The position numbers were made by a program, and so were the translations under genes. Below the pieces are notes generated by a model. The model made no database searches. It was not told the origin of the DNA and saw only the letters and a list, made by a program, of their open reading frames with translations. From Pseudothioclava nitratireducens (GTDB lineage Bacteria; Pseudomonadota; Alphaproteobacteria; Rhodobacterales; Rhodobacteraceae), in the NCBI RefSeq assembly GCF_029210495.1, contig NZ_JARGDK010000005.1, positions 124,001-188,000 of the forward strand: DNA of 64,000 nt. The letters run 5' to 3'. Positions 21,046 to 29,933 of this stretch are shown one piece after another (positions within the stretch are counted from its first letter, which is position 1; each line of letters starts with the position of its first letter).

Positions 21046-22268
21046 TTCTGCACGCGTGCGTTGCGGGCCGCGATCAGTTTGAGGCGCAGCGCGTTGAGCT
21101 GGATGAAGCCAGCCGCGTCTTTCTGATCGTAAGCGCCGGCGTCTTCCTCGAAGGTGACGTGCTTTTCGGAATAAAGCGAGTAATCCGACCAGCGGCCCAC
21201 GGTGAAGACGGCACCTTTGTAGAGGCGCAGACGCACGGTGCCGGAGACCATTTCCTGGCTCTTGTCGATCAGCGCTTGCAGCATCTCGCGCTCGGGCGAG
21301 AACCAGAAGCCATTGTAGATCAGCTCGGCGTAGCGCGGCATGATCGAGTCCTTGAGGTGGCCCGCGCCGCTGTCGAGCGTGATCTGCTCGATGCCGCGAT
21401 GCGCCTCGAGAAGGATGGTGCCGCCGGGGGTTTCATAGATGCCGCGCGACTTCATGCCGACGAAGCGGTTCTCCACGAAGTCGAGACGGCCGATGCCGTG
21501 CTTGCGACCATAGTCGTTGAGCTGGGTCAGGATCGTCGCGGGGCTCATCGCCTCGCCGTTGATCGCAACCGCATCGCCCTTCTCGAAGGTCACCTCGATG
21601 AATTCCGGCTGATCGGGCGCATCCTCGGGGTTCACGGTGCGCTGGAACACATAGTCGGGCGCCATGTCGGCGGGGTTCTCGAGAACCTTACCCTCGGACG
21701 AGGTGTGCAGCAGGTTCGCGTCCACCGAGAACGGTGCTTCGCCGCGCTTGTCCTTGGCAATCGGGATCTGGTTCTGCTCGGCGAATTCCAGAAGCTTCGT
21801 GCGCGAGCTGAGGTTCCATTCACGCCACGGCGCGATCACCTTGATCGCCGGGTCGAGTGCGTAAGCCGAGAGCTCGAAGCGCACCTGATCGTTGCCCTTG
21901 CCAGTCGCGCCATGCGCCACAGCGTCGGCGCCGTGCTGATGCGCGATCTCGACCAGACGCTTCGAGATCAGCGGACGCGCAATCGAGGTGCCGAGCAGGT
22001 AGAGCCCCTCATAGACCGCGTTGGCACGGAACATCGGAAAGACGAAATCGCGGACGAACTCTTCACGCACGTCTTCGATATGGATATTCTCCGGCTTGAT
22101 GCCGAGCATCTCGGCCTTCTTGCGCGCCGGGTCCAGCTCTTCGCCCTGACCGAGATCGGCGGTGAAGGTGATGACCTCGCAGCCATATTCGGTTTGCAGC
22201 CATTTCAGGATGATCGAGGTATCGAGGCCGCCGGAATAGGCGAGCACGACTTTCTTGGGCGCGGACAT
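21042..22268 (-). CDS. argG: Argininosuccinate synthase
   Basis: A 408-residue enzyme that joins citrulline and aspartate using ATP, the penultimate step of arginine synthesis. The ATP pyrophosphatase P-loop is at the start ([17 protein letters not shown]). Also visible are [15 protein letters not shown] and the citrulline/aspartate-binding region. The start at 22268 is chosen because GGAG lies 7 bases upstream; an ATG at 22274 is too close to that site. With argJ at 11 kb it is one of two arginine genes in the window. Confidence 0.98.
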   Translation of the reverse strand: MSAPKKVVLAYSGGLDTSIILKWLQTEYGCEVITFTADLGQGEELDPARKKAEMLGIKPENIHIEDVREEFVRDFVFPMFRANAVYEGLYLLGTSIARPLISKRLVEIAHQHGADAVAHGATGKGNDQVRFELSAYALDPAIKVIAPWREWNLSSRTKLLEFAEQNQIPIAKDKRGEAPFSVDANLLHTSSEGKVLENPADMAPDYVFQRTVNPEDAPDQPEFIEVTFEKGDAVAINGEAMSPATILTQLNDYGRKHGIGRLDFVENRFVGMKSRGIYETPGGTILLEAHRGIEQITLDSGAGHLKDSIMPRYAELIYNGFWFSPEREMLQALIDKSQEMVSGTVRLRLYKGAVFTVGRWSDYSLYSEKHVTFEEDAGAYDQKDAAGFIQLNALRLKLIAARNARVQK

Positions 22269-22361
22269 GGGCATCTCCGGGATTCAGGTTTCCGCGCGGG
22301 GATAGTGGTTTTTCGGCTTGTGGACAAGGGTCTGTCATCGCGCCGGCACGACCGGGCAAAA

Positions 22362-22387
22362 CGAAAACGGGCGGCCGAAGCCGCCCG
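22362..22387 (-). terminator. Terminator between the glycine-rich protein gene and argG
   Basis: On the minus strand CGGGCGGC / GCCGCCCG form an 8-bp stem with a TTCG loop followed by TTTTCGTTTT. It ends the transcript of the gene at 22408-23328. Confidence 0.85.
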
Positions 22388-22407
22388 CTCGTCTGCATGA
22401 TCCGCGA

Positions 22408-23328
22408 TCAGCCTTCGACACGCTCGGTTTCCGGCTCGGGGAGCGGTTCCTCGCCCTCGGGAAGCTCTGCGGTCTCGTCACCCTCAACGTGGGGTTCCGG
22501 AGCCGGAAGGCTCAGAAGATCATGGAGTTCGGCCAGCGCCTCTGGCGAAAGCTCGCGCCCATTCGAAGCGTCTAGCAACGCCGCGCTCTGGGTCTCGGCA
22601 CCTTCTTCGATTTGGCCCTCATAAGTCTCGATGTCACGTTCCAGGCCAGCTACCCGTTCGTCATAGCTTTCGGCAGCCGACATCTCGTCATTCAGCGCCG
22701 CGAGAGCATCCGCATCTGCGCCCTCGGGATCAGCCAGCGCGTCGATATCGGCCTGAATGTCCTCGATGCTGCGCGGCGGGTTGTCGAGCAGTTCGTTCAA
22801 CGCGGTCTGCGCGTCGCCAAGGTTTTGCTCGGCTTCTGCAACCGCGTTCACGGCTGCCGCATAAGCTGCGATCCGGCCAACCTGGCTGTTGGGCGACGCG
22901 TTTGCCAGAGCGGTCGGGCTTGCATGGGCCGCGTTCAGCCCTTTGAGTTCCGAGGCCAGCGCGCCGTGATTGGTCTTGGCCACTTCAGGCTTGCCGGAGG
23001 GACGCGGCGAAGACTTAACCGCGGTCGATTTGACCGGCTTCGGTGCGGCCCGCTTGATCGGTTTGGCAGTGGCCGAGCTCGTCGACGTCTTAGGGCTGAA
23101 CGAGGTGCCCGTGCTACGACCATTGTCGCCGCCGCTCTTGCCGGCGGCTTTACCGTTACCGCCTTTGCCGCCCCCATTTCCGCCGCCGTTGCCGCCGCCA
23201 TTTCCACCGCCGTTGCCGTTGCCTTTGGCATAGGCAGCCTCCGGTCCGAACGAAAAGTCATTACTTCCGGGCACGAGGAACAACGCGGCGGCGGCGAACA
23301 GTACAACCAAGGGTTTCGACATCGGCAT
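22408..23328 (-). CDS. Secreted Gly/Asn-repeat protein with acidic coiled-coil region, unknown function
   Basis: A 306-residue protein not assigned to a family. The N-terminal signal peptide (MPMSKPLVVLFAAAALFLVP) probably ends at AYA-KG. Next come a GGGN repeat tract (about residues 36-62) and a basic Pro/Lys/Ser/Thr stretch. A predicted helical region (about 140-270) is rich in Ala, Glu and Asp, with LNAAHASPTALANASPNSQVG at its front. The C-terminus is acidic (PEGEEPLPEPETERVEG). The LNAAHAS..ANASPNS section recalls a repeat seen in secreted proteins of this group, from memory only. GGAGG precedes the ATG at 23328. The gene has its own terminator. It may be an extracytoplasmic structural or matrix protein. 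Confidence 0.7.
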   Translation of the reverse strand: MPMSKPLVVLFAAAALFLVPGSNDFSFGPEAAYAKGNGNGGGNGGGNGGGNGGGKGGNGKAAGKSGGDNGRSTGTSFSPKTSTSSATAKPIKRAAPKPVKSTAVKSSPRPSGKPEVAKTNHGALASELKGLNAAHASPTALANASPNSQVGRIAAYAAAVNAVAEAEQNLGDAQTALNELLDNPPRSIEDIQADIDALADPEGADADALAALNDEMSAAESYDERVAGLERDIETYEGQIEEGAETQSAALLDASNGRELSPEALAELHDLLSLPAPEPHVEGDETAELPEGEEPLPEPETERVEG

Positions 23329-23486
23329 GTGAGTTTCCTCCGGGGATGCAGTCGGCTTTATAATTCTGGCGAGGCTGCCACAGCAGCGTTTGCATATTGC
23401 AATCAATACATGGCGAAATCTGGGCCTTCGCGGCTTTTCGTCTCGAATGGCTTGCAAAGTGGCCCCGAGCGGATCAAATCTCGGCC

Positions 23487-24734
23487 ATGACACAGTTTGC
23501 CCTTGAAGCTCAGGCCGCCACTCGCGCATTGCGCGCCCTGTTCGAGCCAACACCGCTACAACGCAATGACCATCTCTCAGCAAGGTTCGATGCCGATATC
23601 TGGCTGAAACGCGAAGACTTGACGCCCGTGCGCTCCTACAAGCTGCGCGGCGCGTTCACCGCGATGCGCAAGCTGCGCGAGACTGACCCGGATGCGGGGC
23701 ATTTCGTCTGCGCGAGCGCCGGCAATCACGCGCAGGGGATGGCCTTTGCCTGCCGCCATTTCGGCGTAAAGGGTACGATCTTCATGCCGGTCACCACGCC
23801 GCAGCAAAAGATCGACAAGACCCGTACTTTTGGCGGCGATGCGGTCGAAATTCGGCTCATCGGCGACTATTTTGATGACACGCTCGCGGCCGCACAGGAG
23901 TTTTGCCGCGGCGCCAAGGCGCATTTTCTGGCACCTTTCGACGACCCTGACGTGATCGAAGGGCAAGCCTCGGTCGGCGTCGAGATCCTCGATCAACTCG
24001 GCCGCGCGCCGGATCTGCTTGTGCTCCCTGTCGGCGGCGGCGGGCTTGCGGCGGGGGTGACCGGCTATCTGCGTGCCACCGCGCCTCAGACCGCTTATCG
24101 CTTCGTGGAGCCGCTCGGTGGGGCAAGCCTGTCTGCCGCGATTAAGGCCGGGGAGCCGGTCACGCTCTCGCATGTGAACAGCTTCGTGGATGGCGCCGCC
24201 GTCGCGCGGATCGGGGCGGAGCCGTTTGCCCGGCTCGACTGGATCGCGCCCGAGGATATTCTGCGGGCGCCCGAGGACCGGATTTGCGTAACAATGCTCG
24301 AGATGCTCAACGTCGAGGGGATCGTGCTGGAGCCCGCCGGCGCGCTCTCGGTCGACGTGCTGCCCGAACTGGCCGAGCAGATCCGCGGTAAAACCGTGGT
24401 TTGCATAACCTCGGGCGGGAATTTCGATTTCGAGCGGCTGCCAGAGGTCAAAGAACGCGCGCAGCGATTCTCCGGGCTGAAGAAATACTTCATCCTGCGG
24501 ATGCCGCAGCGCCCCGGCGCCCTGCGCGAATTTCTGCAAATGCTGGGGCCGGATGACGATATCGCCCGGTTCGAGTATTTGAAGAAATCGGCACGGAACT
24601 TCGGCTCGGTCCTGATCGGGATCGAGACGAAATCGCCCGAGAGCTTTACGGCCCTGACCGGCAAACTCGATAAAGCCGGTTTTGCCTATCGCGACATCAC
24701 CGAGGATGAGACCTTGGCCGAATTTCTGATCTGA
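23487..24734 (+). CDS. ilvA: Threonine ammonia-lyase with C-terminal ACT domain
   Basis: A 415-residue PLP enzyme that converts threonine to 2-oxobutanoate for isoleucine synthesis. The PLP lysine is K52 in VRSYKLRGA, the phosphate loop is VGGGGLAAG, and CASAGNHAQG binds substrate. A single ACT-type domain covers roughly residues 335-410 (FILRMPQRPGALREFLQML), so it is the short, single-ACT form. The ATG at 23487 is chosen by family length. The gene ends 5 bp from the convergent Hpt gene. Confidence 0.95.
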   Translation: MTQFALEAQAATRALRALFEPTPLQRNDHLSARFDADIWLKREDLTPVRSYKLRGAFTAMRKLRETDPDAGHFVCASAGNHAQGMAFACRHFGVKGTIFMPVTTPQQKIDKTRTFGGDAVEIRLIGDYFDDTLAAAQEFCRGAKAHFLAPFDDPDVIEGQASVGVEILDQLGRAPDLLVLPVGGGGLAAGVTGYLRATAPQTAYRFVEPLGGASLSAAIKAGEPVTLSHVNSFVDGAAVARIGAEPFARLDWIAPEDILRAPEDRICVTMLEMLNVEGIVLEPAGALSVDVLPELAEQIRGKTVVCITSGGNFDFERLPEVKERAQRFSGLKKYFILRMPQRPGALREFLQMLGPDDDIARFEYLKKSARNFGSVLIGIETKSPESFTALTGKLDKAGFAYRDITEDETLAEFLI

Positions 24735-24739
24735 GCCGT

Positions 24740-25069
24740 TCAGGCCGCGTTACAAAACTCTTGCACGCGGGTCATGAACACCTCTTTCGAGGCACCGTAA
24801 CAGGCAATCACGGCCTTCACGTCGATCTCTGCGGCGCGGCCCTGCGCGGCCTTTCGTTCACCCTCCTGGCACATGGCGCCAAAACTCTGGAACCCAAGGT
24901 TCCACGCCGATCCTTTGAGGAAATGCAATTCTTCCTCCAGCTTGTCTGGGCGTGCGCCCAGCCGCATCACGACACCCTCGACCTCATCGAGAAACAGGTC
25001 CACAACCTCTGCGAATCCCTCTGCCCCGATTTCGGATTGCAACTCTGCAACGCGTTCCCAGTCAATCAT
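24740..25069 (-). CDS. Hpt-domain phosphotransfer protein
   Basis: A 109-residue single-domain protein. The phosphorylatable histidine is H49 in the classic motif LHFLKGSAWNLGFQ. GGAGG precedes the ATG at 25069. It has no kinase domain and would relay phosphate between a histidine kinase and a response regulator. It is divergent (125 bp) from a response regulator with phosphatase output, which is the obvious candidate partner. No histidine kinase is encoded in the window. Confidence 0.9.
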   Translation of the reverse strand: MIDWERVAELQSEIGAEGFAEVVDLFLDEVEGVVMRLGARPDKLEEELHFLKGSAWNLGFQSFGAMCQEGERKAAQGRAAEIDVKAVIACYGASKEVFMTRVQEFCNAA

Positions 25070-25194
25070 GTCCACCTCCAGAATGGCCCAACGGCCCGAT
25101 ACCTTCACCGCGGCCCAGAATATTGCGGAGGTCTTGCCGAAGAATTAATCCGCGAGAACTTCTTTGCTTTACTGCATCTTAAGGTGTTCGGTGC

Positions 25195-26493
25195 ATGACT
25201 CGGGGGATCGTTACCCATAGGTGTGCAGTGTTGGCCAAGAAGCTCGAAACGGACCGGCGCAGGAACGCGCGTATCGGCCCCGGCGCGCCTTGCCGGGTTC
25301 TGGTTGTCGACGACAGCAAGATGCAGCGACGCATCCTGTCGGCGCAGCTCGCGCGCTCGGGTTACGAGGTGATGGAGGCTGATTCCGCCGAAGAGGCGCT
25401 GGCGCTATGCGAACAGGTCGAGCCCGATATCGTGCTGTCGGATTGGATGATGGACGGGATGAGCGGGGTCGATTTTTGCCGCGCCTTTCGTCAGATGAAG
25501 CGTGCGGGATACGGGTATTTCATCCTTCTGACCTCCAAAACCGAAAAGAATGACGTTGCAGAGGGCCTCGATAGCGGGGCGGATGATTTTCTCGCCAAGC
25601 CGGTGAATGGCGCGGAATTACGCGCGCGACTGTCGGCGGGGGAACGCATCTTGCGCATGGAGAAAGAGCTGAAGGACAAGAATCGTCTCCTTCATTCCGC
25701 GCAAGAGGCGATCGAACGCGACCTGTCCGAGGCGCGAAAACTCCAGCAAAGCCTTGTCAAAGAACGGCACCGCTCTTTCGGAGCGGCGGAGGTGTCCTTG
25801 CTGTTGCGCCCTTCGGGTCATGTCGGCGGCGATCTTGTCGGGTTTTTCCCGATCAATGCGCGGCGCGTGGGTCTCTATGGGATTGACGTGTCGGGCCACG
25901 GGATCACGTCGGCCCTGATGACCGCCCGGCTTGCGGGGTATCTCTCGGGGTCGTCGCCCGAACAGAATATCGCGCTGTTCCTGACTGAATACGGTATCTA
26001 TGACGGGCGCGATCCGGCGGAACTGGCCGCCTACCTGAATCAGCTCGTTCTCGATGAGATGCAGACGGAGAATTACTTCACGCTCATCTATGCCGATGTC
26101 GATCTGATATCTGGGGAGGTGGCCATGGTGCAGGCCGGTCACCCGCATCCGGTCCTGCAACGAGCCGATGGTAACGTCGAATATCTCGGCGATGGCGGGA
26201 TGCCGGTGGGGCTATTGCCTGGCGCGGAATATGAAACGTTTCGCACGGTTCTGGCGCCAGGAGACCGGCTGTTCATGGTCTCTGATGGCGTGACAGAAGC
26301 CGCTCCAACGGATGGAGAAATGCTGGGGGAGCTTGGCCTGGCGCGGTTGATGCGACGGTCGGCGCGCCTGCGCGGCGCGAGCTTTCTCGATGCGATCTAT
26401 TGGGATGTCGAGAGCCACGCAGGCGGGGCGTTGACCGACGATATCTCCGCGGTATTCTTCGAATTCCACGGCGCGAAAACCGCGGTTGATTAA
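25195..26493 (+). CDS. Response regulator with RsbU/SpoIIE-type PP2C phosphatase output
   Basis: A 432-residue protein. An N-terminal receiver domain (about residues 33-150) has acidic residues in VLVVDDSKMQRR, the phospho-acceptor D83 in VLSDWMMDGMSG, and the lysine in FLAKPVNG. A coiled-coil linker (about 160-195) follows, then a PP2C/SpoIIE domain with HVGGDLVGF, IDVSGHGITSALM and VSDGVTEA. Such proteins dephosphorylate anti-sigma-factor antagonists in partner-switching pathways. No anti-sigma or antagonist gene is nearby. An ATG start at 25195 with a weak AAGG site is used; GTG codons at 25210 or 25228 are alternatives. The gene is divergent from the Hpt gene and convergent with the secretion operon (4-base overlap). 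Confidence 0.88.
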   Translation: MTRGIVTHRCAVLAKKLETDRRRNARIGPGAPCRVLVVDDSKMQRRILSAQLARSGYEVMEADSAEEALALCEQVEPDIVLSDWMMDGMSGVDFCRAFRQMKRAGYGYFILLTSKTEKNDVAEGLDSGADDFLAKPVNGAELRARLSAGERILRMEKELKDKNRLLHSAQEAIERDLSEARKLQQSLVKERHRSFGAAEVSLLLRPSGHVGGDLVGFFPINARRVGLYGIDVSGHGITSALMTARLAGYLSGSSPEQNIALFLTEYGIYDGRDPAELAAYLNQLVLDEMQTENYFTLIYADVDLISGEVAMVQAGHPHPVLQRADGNVEYLGDGGMPVGLLPGAEYETFRTVLAPGDRLFMVSDGVTEAAPTDGEMLGELGLARLMRRSARLRGASFLDAIYWDVESHAGGALTDDISAVFFEFHGAKTAVD

Positions 26494-27662
26494 GGCTCAC
26501 GCAACGCTTCACGCGACTTATAGAGCGGTTTAAGAAGATACTGCAAAATCGTCTTCTCGCCCGTATGCAGTTCCACTGTCGCCTGCATGCCGGGGCGTAT
26601 CTCAAGATTACGCTGCCGCTCCGTCAGATGTGCCAGATCGACCCGCAGGGTAACCTTATAATGCGGATCGCCATCAGGCTTGCGCTCGTCCTTGAACGTA
26701 TCGGCCGAGATGAAATGCACACTGCCCTGCAAGCTGCCATAGATCGTGTAATCATAGGCCGAAAGCTTGATCGTCGCGGCCTGTCCGGTCTTCACGTTGG
26801 CGATGTCCTTGGGGTCGATCCGCGCCTCGATGAACAGTTCTTCATCCAGCGGAATGATTTGCAGGATCTCCTCGCCCGGGCGCACCACACCGCCAATCGT
26901 CGTCACCGACAGCTTGTTCACGATCCCCCGCATCGGCGAGGTGAGCGTGGTGCGGCCAAGCTGATCCTCGGACAGCTTCAACTGCTGTTGGAGGGTGCTC
27001 AGCTCCTTGAGCGTGTCGGAATATTCGGACGCCCGTTCAAGCTCCGTCTGCGTCACGATCTCGTTGAACTGCTTCTCCGCATCCGAAAACACCTTGCGCG
27101 CACGTGTCACCTCGATCAGCGGTGCGACCTCCTTGGCATACATGTTTTCCAGCAGTTCGAGCTCGGCCTTGGCCTGCTTCATCACATTCGCAGCGCCCCG
27201 CCTGCGGCCCGCGAAATCCTCAAGCCGCGCGCGCAGCAGCGTGGATTCCGACGCCACGATGTGCGGCACCAGAGCCGCCTGCGCGTCGCTCGCCTCGAAC
27301 GCGTCGATCCCCGCCAACTCGGCCTCCAGCCGCAATTGCCGAATTTCGAGCGCCGCGATCTGCGCGCGCAGATCGTCCACTTGCGTCTGATATTGCGTGC
27401 CATAGAGCCGCGCGAGCATGGTGCCCGGCTCGACCACGTCACCTTCGCTGACGTAAAGCTCGGCCAAAATCCCGCCTTCGAGATTCTGGATAATCTGCGG
27501 CTTGGACGAAGGAACGATTTCGCCCGGACCACGCACGATTTGATCGACCCAAGCTACCGAGGCCCAAAGCACGAAGACCAGCACCGTCGCAGCCACAAGC
27601 CAGATCGTGAGGCTCATGCGCCGAGTCCGCGCCTCGAGCGCCTGCGGGTCGATCGTCGTCAT
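26490..27662 (-). CDS. Type I secretion periplasmic adaptor, HlyD family
   Basis: A 390-residue membrane fusion protein. It has one N-terminal membrane anchor (about residues 18-40), a beta-barrel/lipoyl half (GPGEIVPSSKPQIIQNLEGG), a long alpha-helical hairpin (about 100-250), then the second lipoyl half and the HlyD C-terminal signature with RPGMQATVELHTGEK. It bridges the ABC transporter and the outer-membrane channel. The ATG at 27662 overlaps the upstream ABC gene by 4 bases. It is the last gene of the adhesin secretion operon. Confidence 0.95.
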   Translation of the reverse strand: MTTIDPQALEARTRRMSLTIWLVAATVLVFVLWASVAWVDQIVRGPGEIVPSSKPQIIQNLEGGILAELYVSEGDVVEPGTMLARLYGTQYQTQVDDLRAQIAALEIRQLRLEAELAGIDAFEASDAQAALVPHIVASESTLLRARLEDFAGRRRGAANVMKQAKAELELLENMYAKEVAPLIEVTRARKVFSDAEKQFNEIVTQTELERASEYSDTLKELSTLQQQLKLSEDQLGRTTLTSPMRGIVNKLSVTTIGGVVRPGEEILQIIPLDEELFIEARIDPKDIANVKTGQAATIKLSAYDYTIYGSLQGSVHFISADTFKDERKPDGDPHYKVTLRVDLAHLTERQRNLEIRPGMQATVELHTGEKTILQYLLKPLYKSREALREP

Positions 27663-29917
27663 CCCGACGCCCCCCCGCTTTTGGCCTTGGTCAGATGCGC
27701 CAGAACCGCGTCGCGTGGCCCATCCACCGCCATGCGCCCGTTTTGGAGGATCAGCGTCCGCGCGGTCAGCGCGAGGATCGGCACCCGGTGCGTTGCAATG
27801 ATCGCGGTGCGCCCGTGCAGCCATCCGTCAAGGCGGCTGACGAGCGTGGTTTCCAGCGTCGTATCGAGCGCCGCCGTCGGTTCGTCGAGAATCACGACGC
27901 TCGGGTCCTGCAACCACAGCCGCGCCCAGCCGATGGATTGGCGCTGACCGACCGACAGCCCTTCGCCCCCATCGCGGAGTTCCAGATCAAGCCCGCGCGG
28001 GTGGCTGCGAACGAACGGTCCAAGCCCCGCGAAATCGAGCGCCTGATAAAGCCGGTCCTCGTCACGTTCGAGCTGAGTCAGGTTCAGGTTGTCGCGCAGC
28101 GTCCCCGAGAACAGCCGCACATCCTGCGACAGGTAGCCGACCGCCCGGCGCAGATCGCGCGGATGAAGCTGTCCGATATCGACGCCATCCAGCAAGATGC
28201 GCCCGCCTTGCGGCTCGTAGACACCCGCAAGCAGCTTGAGCAGGGTCGACTTGCCCGACCCGTTCGCGCCAAGAACCGCGACCCGCTGGCCTGCCGGGAT
28301 TTGCAGCGCGGCGATGTCGACCATGACAGCGCCGTCCTGATCGTAGCGGAATTCCAGCCCGCGCAGTTCATATTCACCCGTGATCCGTTCGGCGCGCAGG
28401 TAGCTGCGGCTTTCGGCCTGCGTCTGGTCTGCATCGGCAATCGCCTCCAGCCCGTCGAGCGCGGCCTTCACGTTCGACCAGCGCGCCATCGTGCCCGCGA
28501 GTTGTGTCAGCGGCGCGAGGGTGCGCGAGGTCAGGATGCCGATCGCGATGATCGACCCCACCGTGAAATCGCCTGCGAAGACCTTATAGGTGCCGATCAC
28601 GACCGCGATGATATAGGTCGCCTGCTGCACGCTCTGCGCCCAGTAGGTCAGCGCCGAGGCGAGCTTGCGCTGCTCCGAGGATTTGACGGCCGAAAGCGTC
28701 GTCAACTCTTCCCAGATCCGCTTGAACCGGTCCTGCCCGCGTTGGGTGTTGACGGTCTCGTGCTCGTAGATCGCCTCGTGCAAGAGCTTTGACGCCCGCG
28801 CAGAGGCACCCTGCGTCGATTGTGTCAGCTTGACCATCTTTTTCTGGAACAGAAATCCGGGCAGCACCATCAGCACCGCCCCCACTACCAGCACCCAGAC
28901 GAGGTTGCCGCCGATGCTCGCCACCAAGGCGAGGAAGACGAAGATGAAGGGGATGTCGGCCAGCGTGCCGATGGTGGAGGCGGTGAAGAACTCACGCACA
29001 GAGCTGAATTCGCGCATAGCCGAGAAAAGCTGTGAGGGGGAACGCCGGCCCGGTGCGGCCTTCATGCCAAGAAGCCGCTCCATCAGGAGTTTTTGCACCG
29101 AGAGTTCGATTTTGCGTCCGGCCATGTCCATCAGCCCCGAACGCGCGAGTTTCAGCGCCATCTCCATGCCCAGCGCCAGCAGCGCGCCGATGGCCAGCAC
29201 CCAAAGCGTGCTTTCGGATTTATGCGGGATCACGCGATCATAGACCTGAAGGCTGAACAGCGCGACGGCGACAGCGAGGATATTGGCGAAAAGCGACCCT
29301 AGCGCGACCTCGGCAAAGGCGCGGCGCTGATCCCGAAACGCACCCCAGAACCAATGGGCGCGGTCTGCGGTGGCGGCGTGGCGCTCTTCGAGCTGGCGCA
29401 GCGTGGTCCGGGCGCGCACGATCTGGCCGCTGAAATAGGGGGCGAACTCATCGAGCGGCACTTCGGCGCGCTGATCGGGGCAAGTCTTGTCATAGACGAA
29501 GAGCCGCTCGCCCTCTTGCCCGACCACGAGTACCATCTGCCCGTTGGTCATCTGTGCAAGGGCGGGCCACTGGCCAGGGGTCAGGCGCTCGATGCGCTCG
29601 ACGCTCGCCGTCATACCCGCAACGCGCAGAACGGCCGCAATGTGATCGGGCTGGACTTCGCCCATACGATCGCCCGTGACCGCCGCCGTGACCTCGCCGA
29701 CGGCGAGGAGCATCTGTTCGAGAATATCGGCGGCTGGCACCTGCGCACCCAGCAGGCCCGCATAGGCGGCAGCCAGCTCCGCACGGGCTTTGGCGCGTGT
29801 CCCCGGTTGCGGACGTGGCGCGGTCTGAATGGGGCCATTTGGCTGTGGCAGCACGCCATCGGCAGCCCCGCTCACGCGGGCTGCATTGATGTCGAACGCG
29901 ATCACACGGTCCCCCAC
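27659..29917 (-). CDS. Type I secretion ABC transporter (LapB-like, degenerate C39 domain)
   Basis: A 752-residue inner-membrane ATPase. An N-terminal region of about 150 residues resembles a C39-like peptidase domain but lacks a clear catalytic cysteine, as in transporters that bind but do not cleave their substrate. The transmembrane domain (about 190-480) follows, then the nucleotide-binding domain with Walker A GANGSGKST, signature LSVGQRQSIGWAR and Walker B VVILDEPTAALD. The start is GTG at 29917. It is 16 bp after the TolC-like gene and overlaps the HlyD gene, so it would export the adhesin encoded first in the operon. Confidence 0.94.
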   Translation of the reverse strand: MGDRVIAFDINAARVSGAADGVLPQPNGPIQTAPRPQPGTRAKARAELAAAYAGLLGAQVPAADILEQMLLAVGEVTAAVTGDRMGEVQPDHIAAVLRVAGMTASVERIERLTPGQWPALAQMTNGQMVLVVGQEGERLFVYDKTCPDQRAEVPLDEFAPYFSGQIVRARTTLRQLEERHAATADRAHWFWGAFRDQRRAFAEVALGSLFANILAVAVALFSLQVYDRVIPHKSESTLWVLAIGALLALGMEMALKLARSGLMDMAGRKIELSVQKLLMERLLGMKAAPGRRSPSQLFSAMREFSSVREFFTASTIGTLADIPFIFVFLALVASIGGNLVWVLVVGAVLMVLPGFLFQKKMVKLTQSTQGASARASKLLHEAIYEHETVNTQRGQDRFKRIWEELTTLSAVKSSEQRKLASALTYWAQSVQQATYIIAVVIGTYKVFAGDFTVGSIIAIGILTSRTLAPLTQLAGTMARWSNVKAALDGLEAIADADQTQAESRSYLRAERITGEYELRGLEFRYDQDGAVMVDIAALQIPAGQRVAVLGANGSGKSTLLKLLAGVYEPQGGRILLDGVDIGQLHPRDLRRAVGYLSQDVRLFSGTLRDNLNLTQLERDEDRLYQALDFAGLGPFVRSHPRGLDLELRDGGEGLSVGQRQSIGWARLWLQDPSVVILDEPTAALDTTLETTLVSRLDGWLHGRTAIIATHRVPILALTARTLILQNGRMAVDGPRDAVLAHLTKAKSGGASG

Positions 29918-29933
29918 AGACCCCTACACCTTG

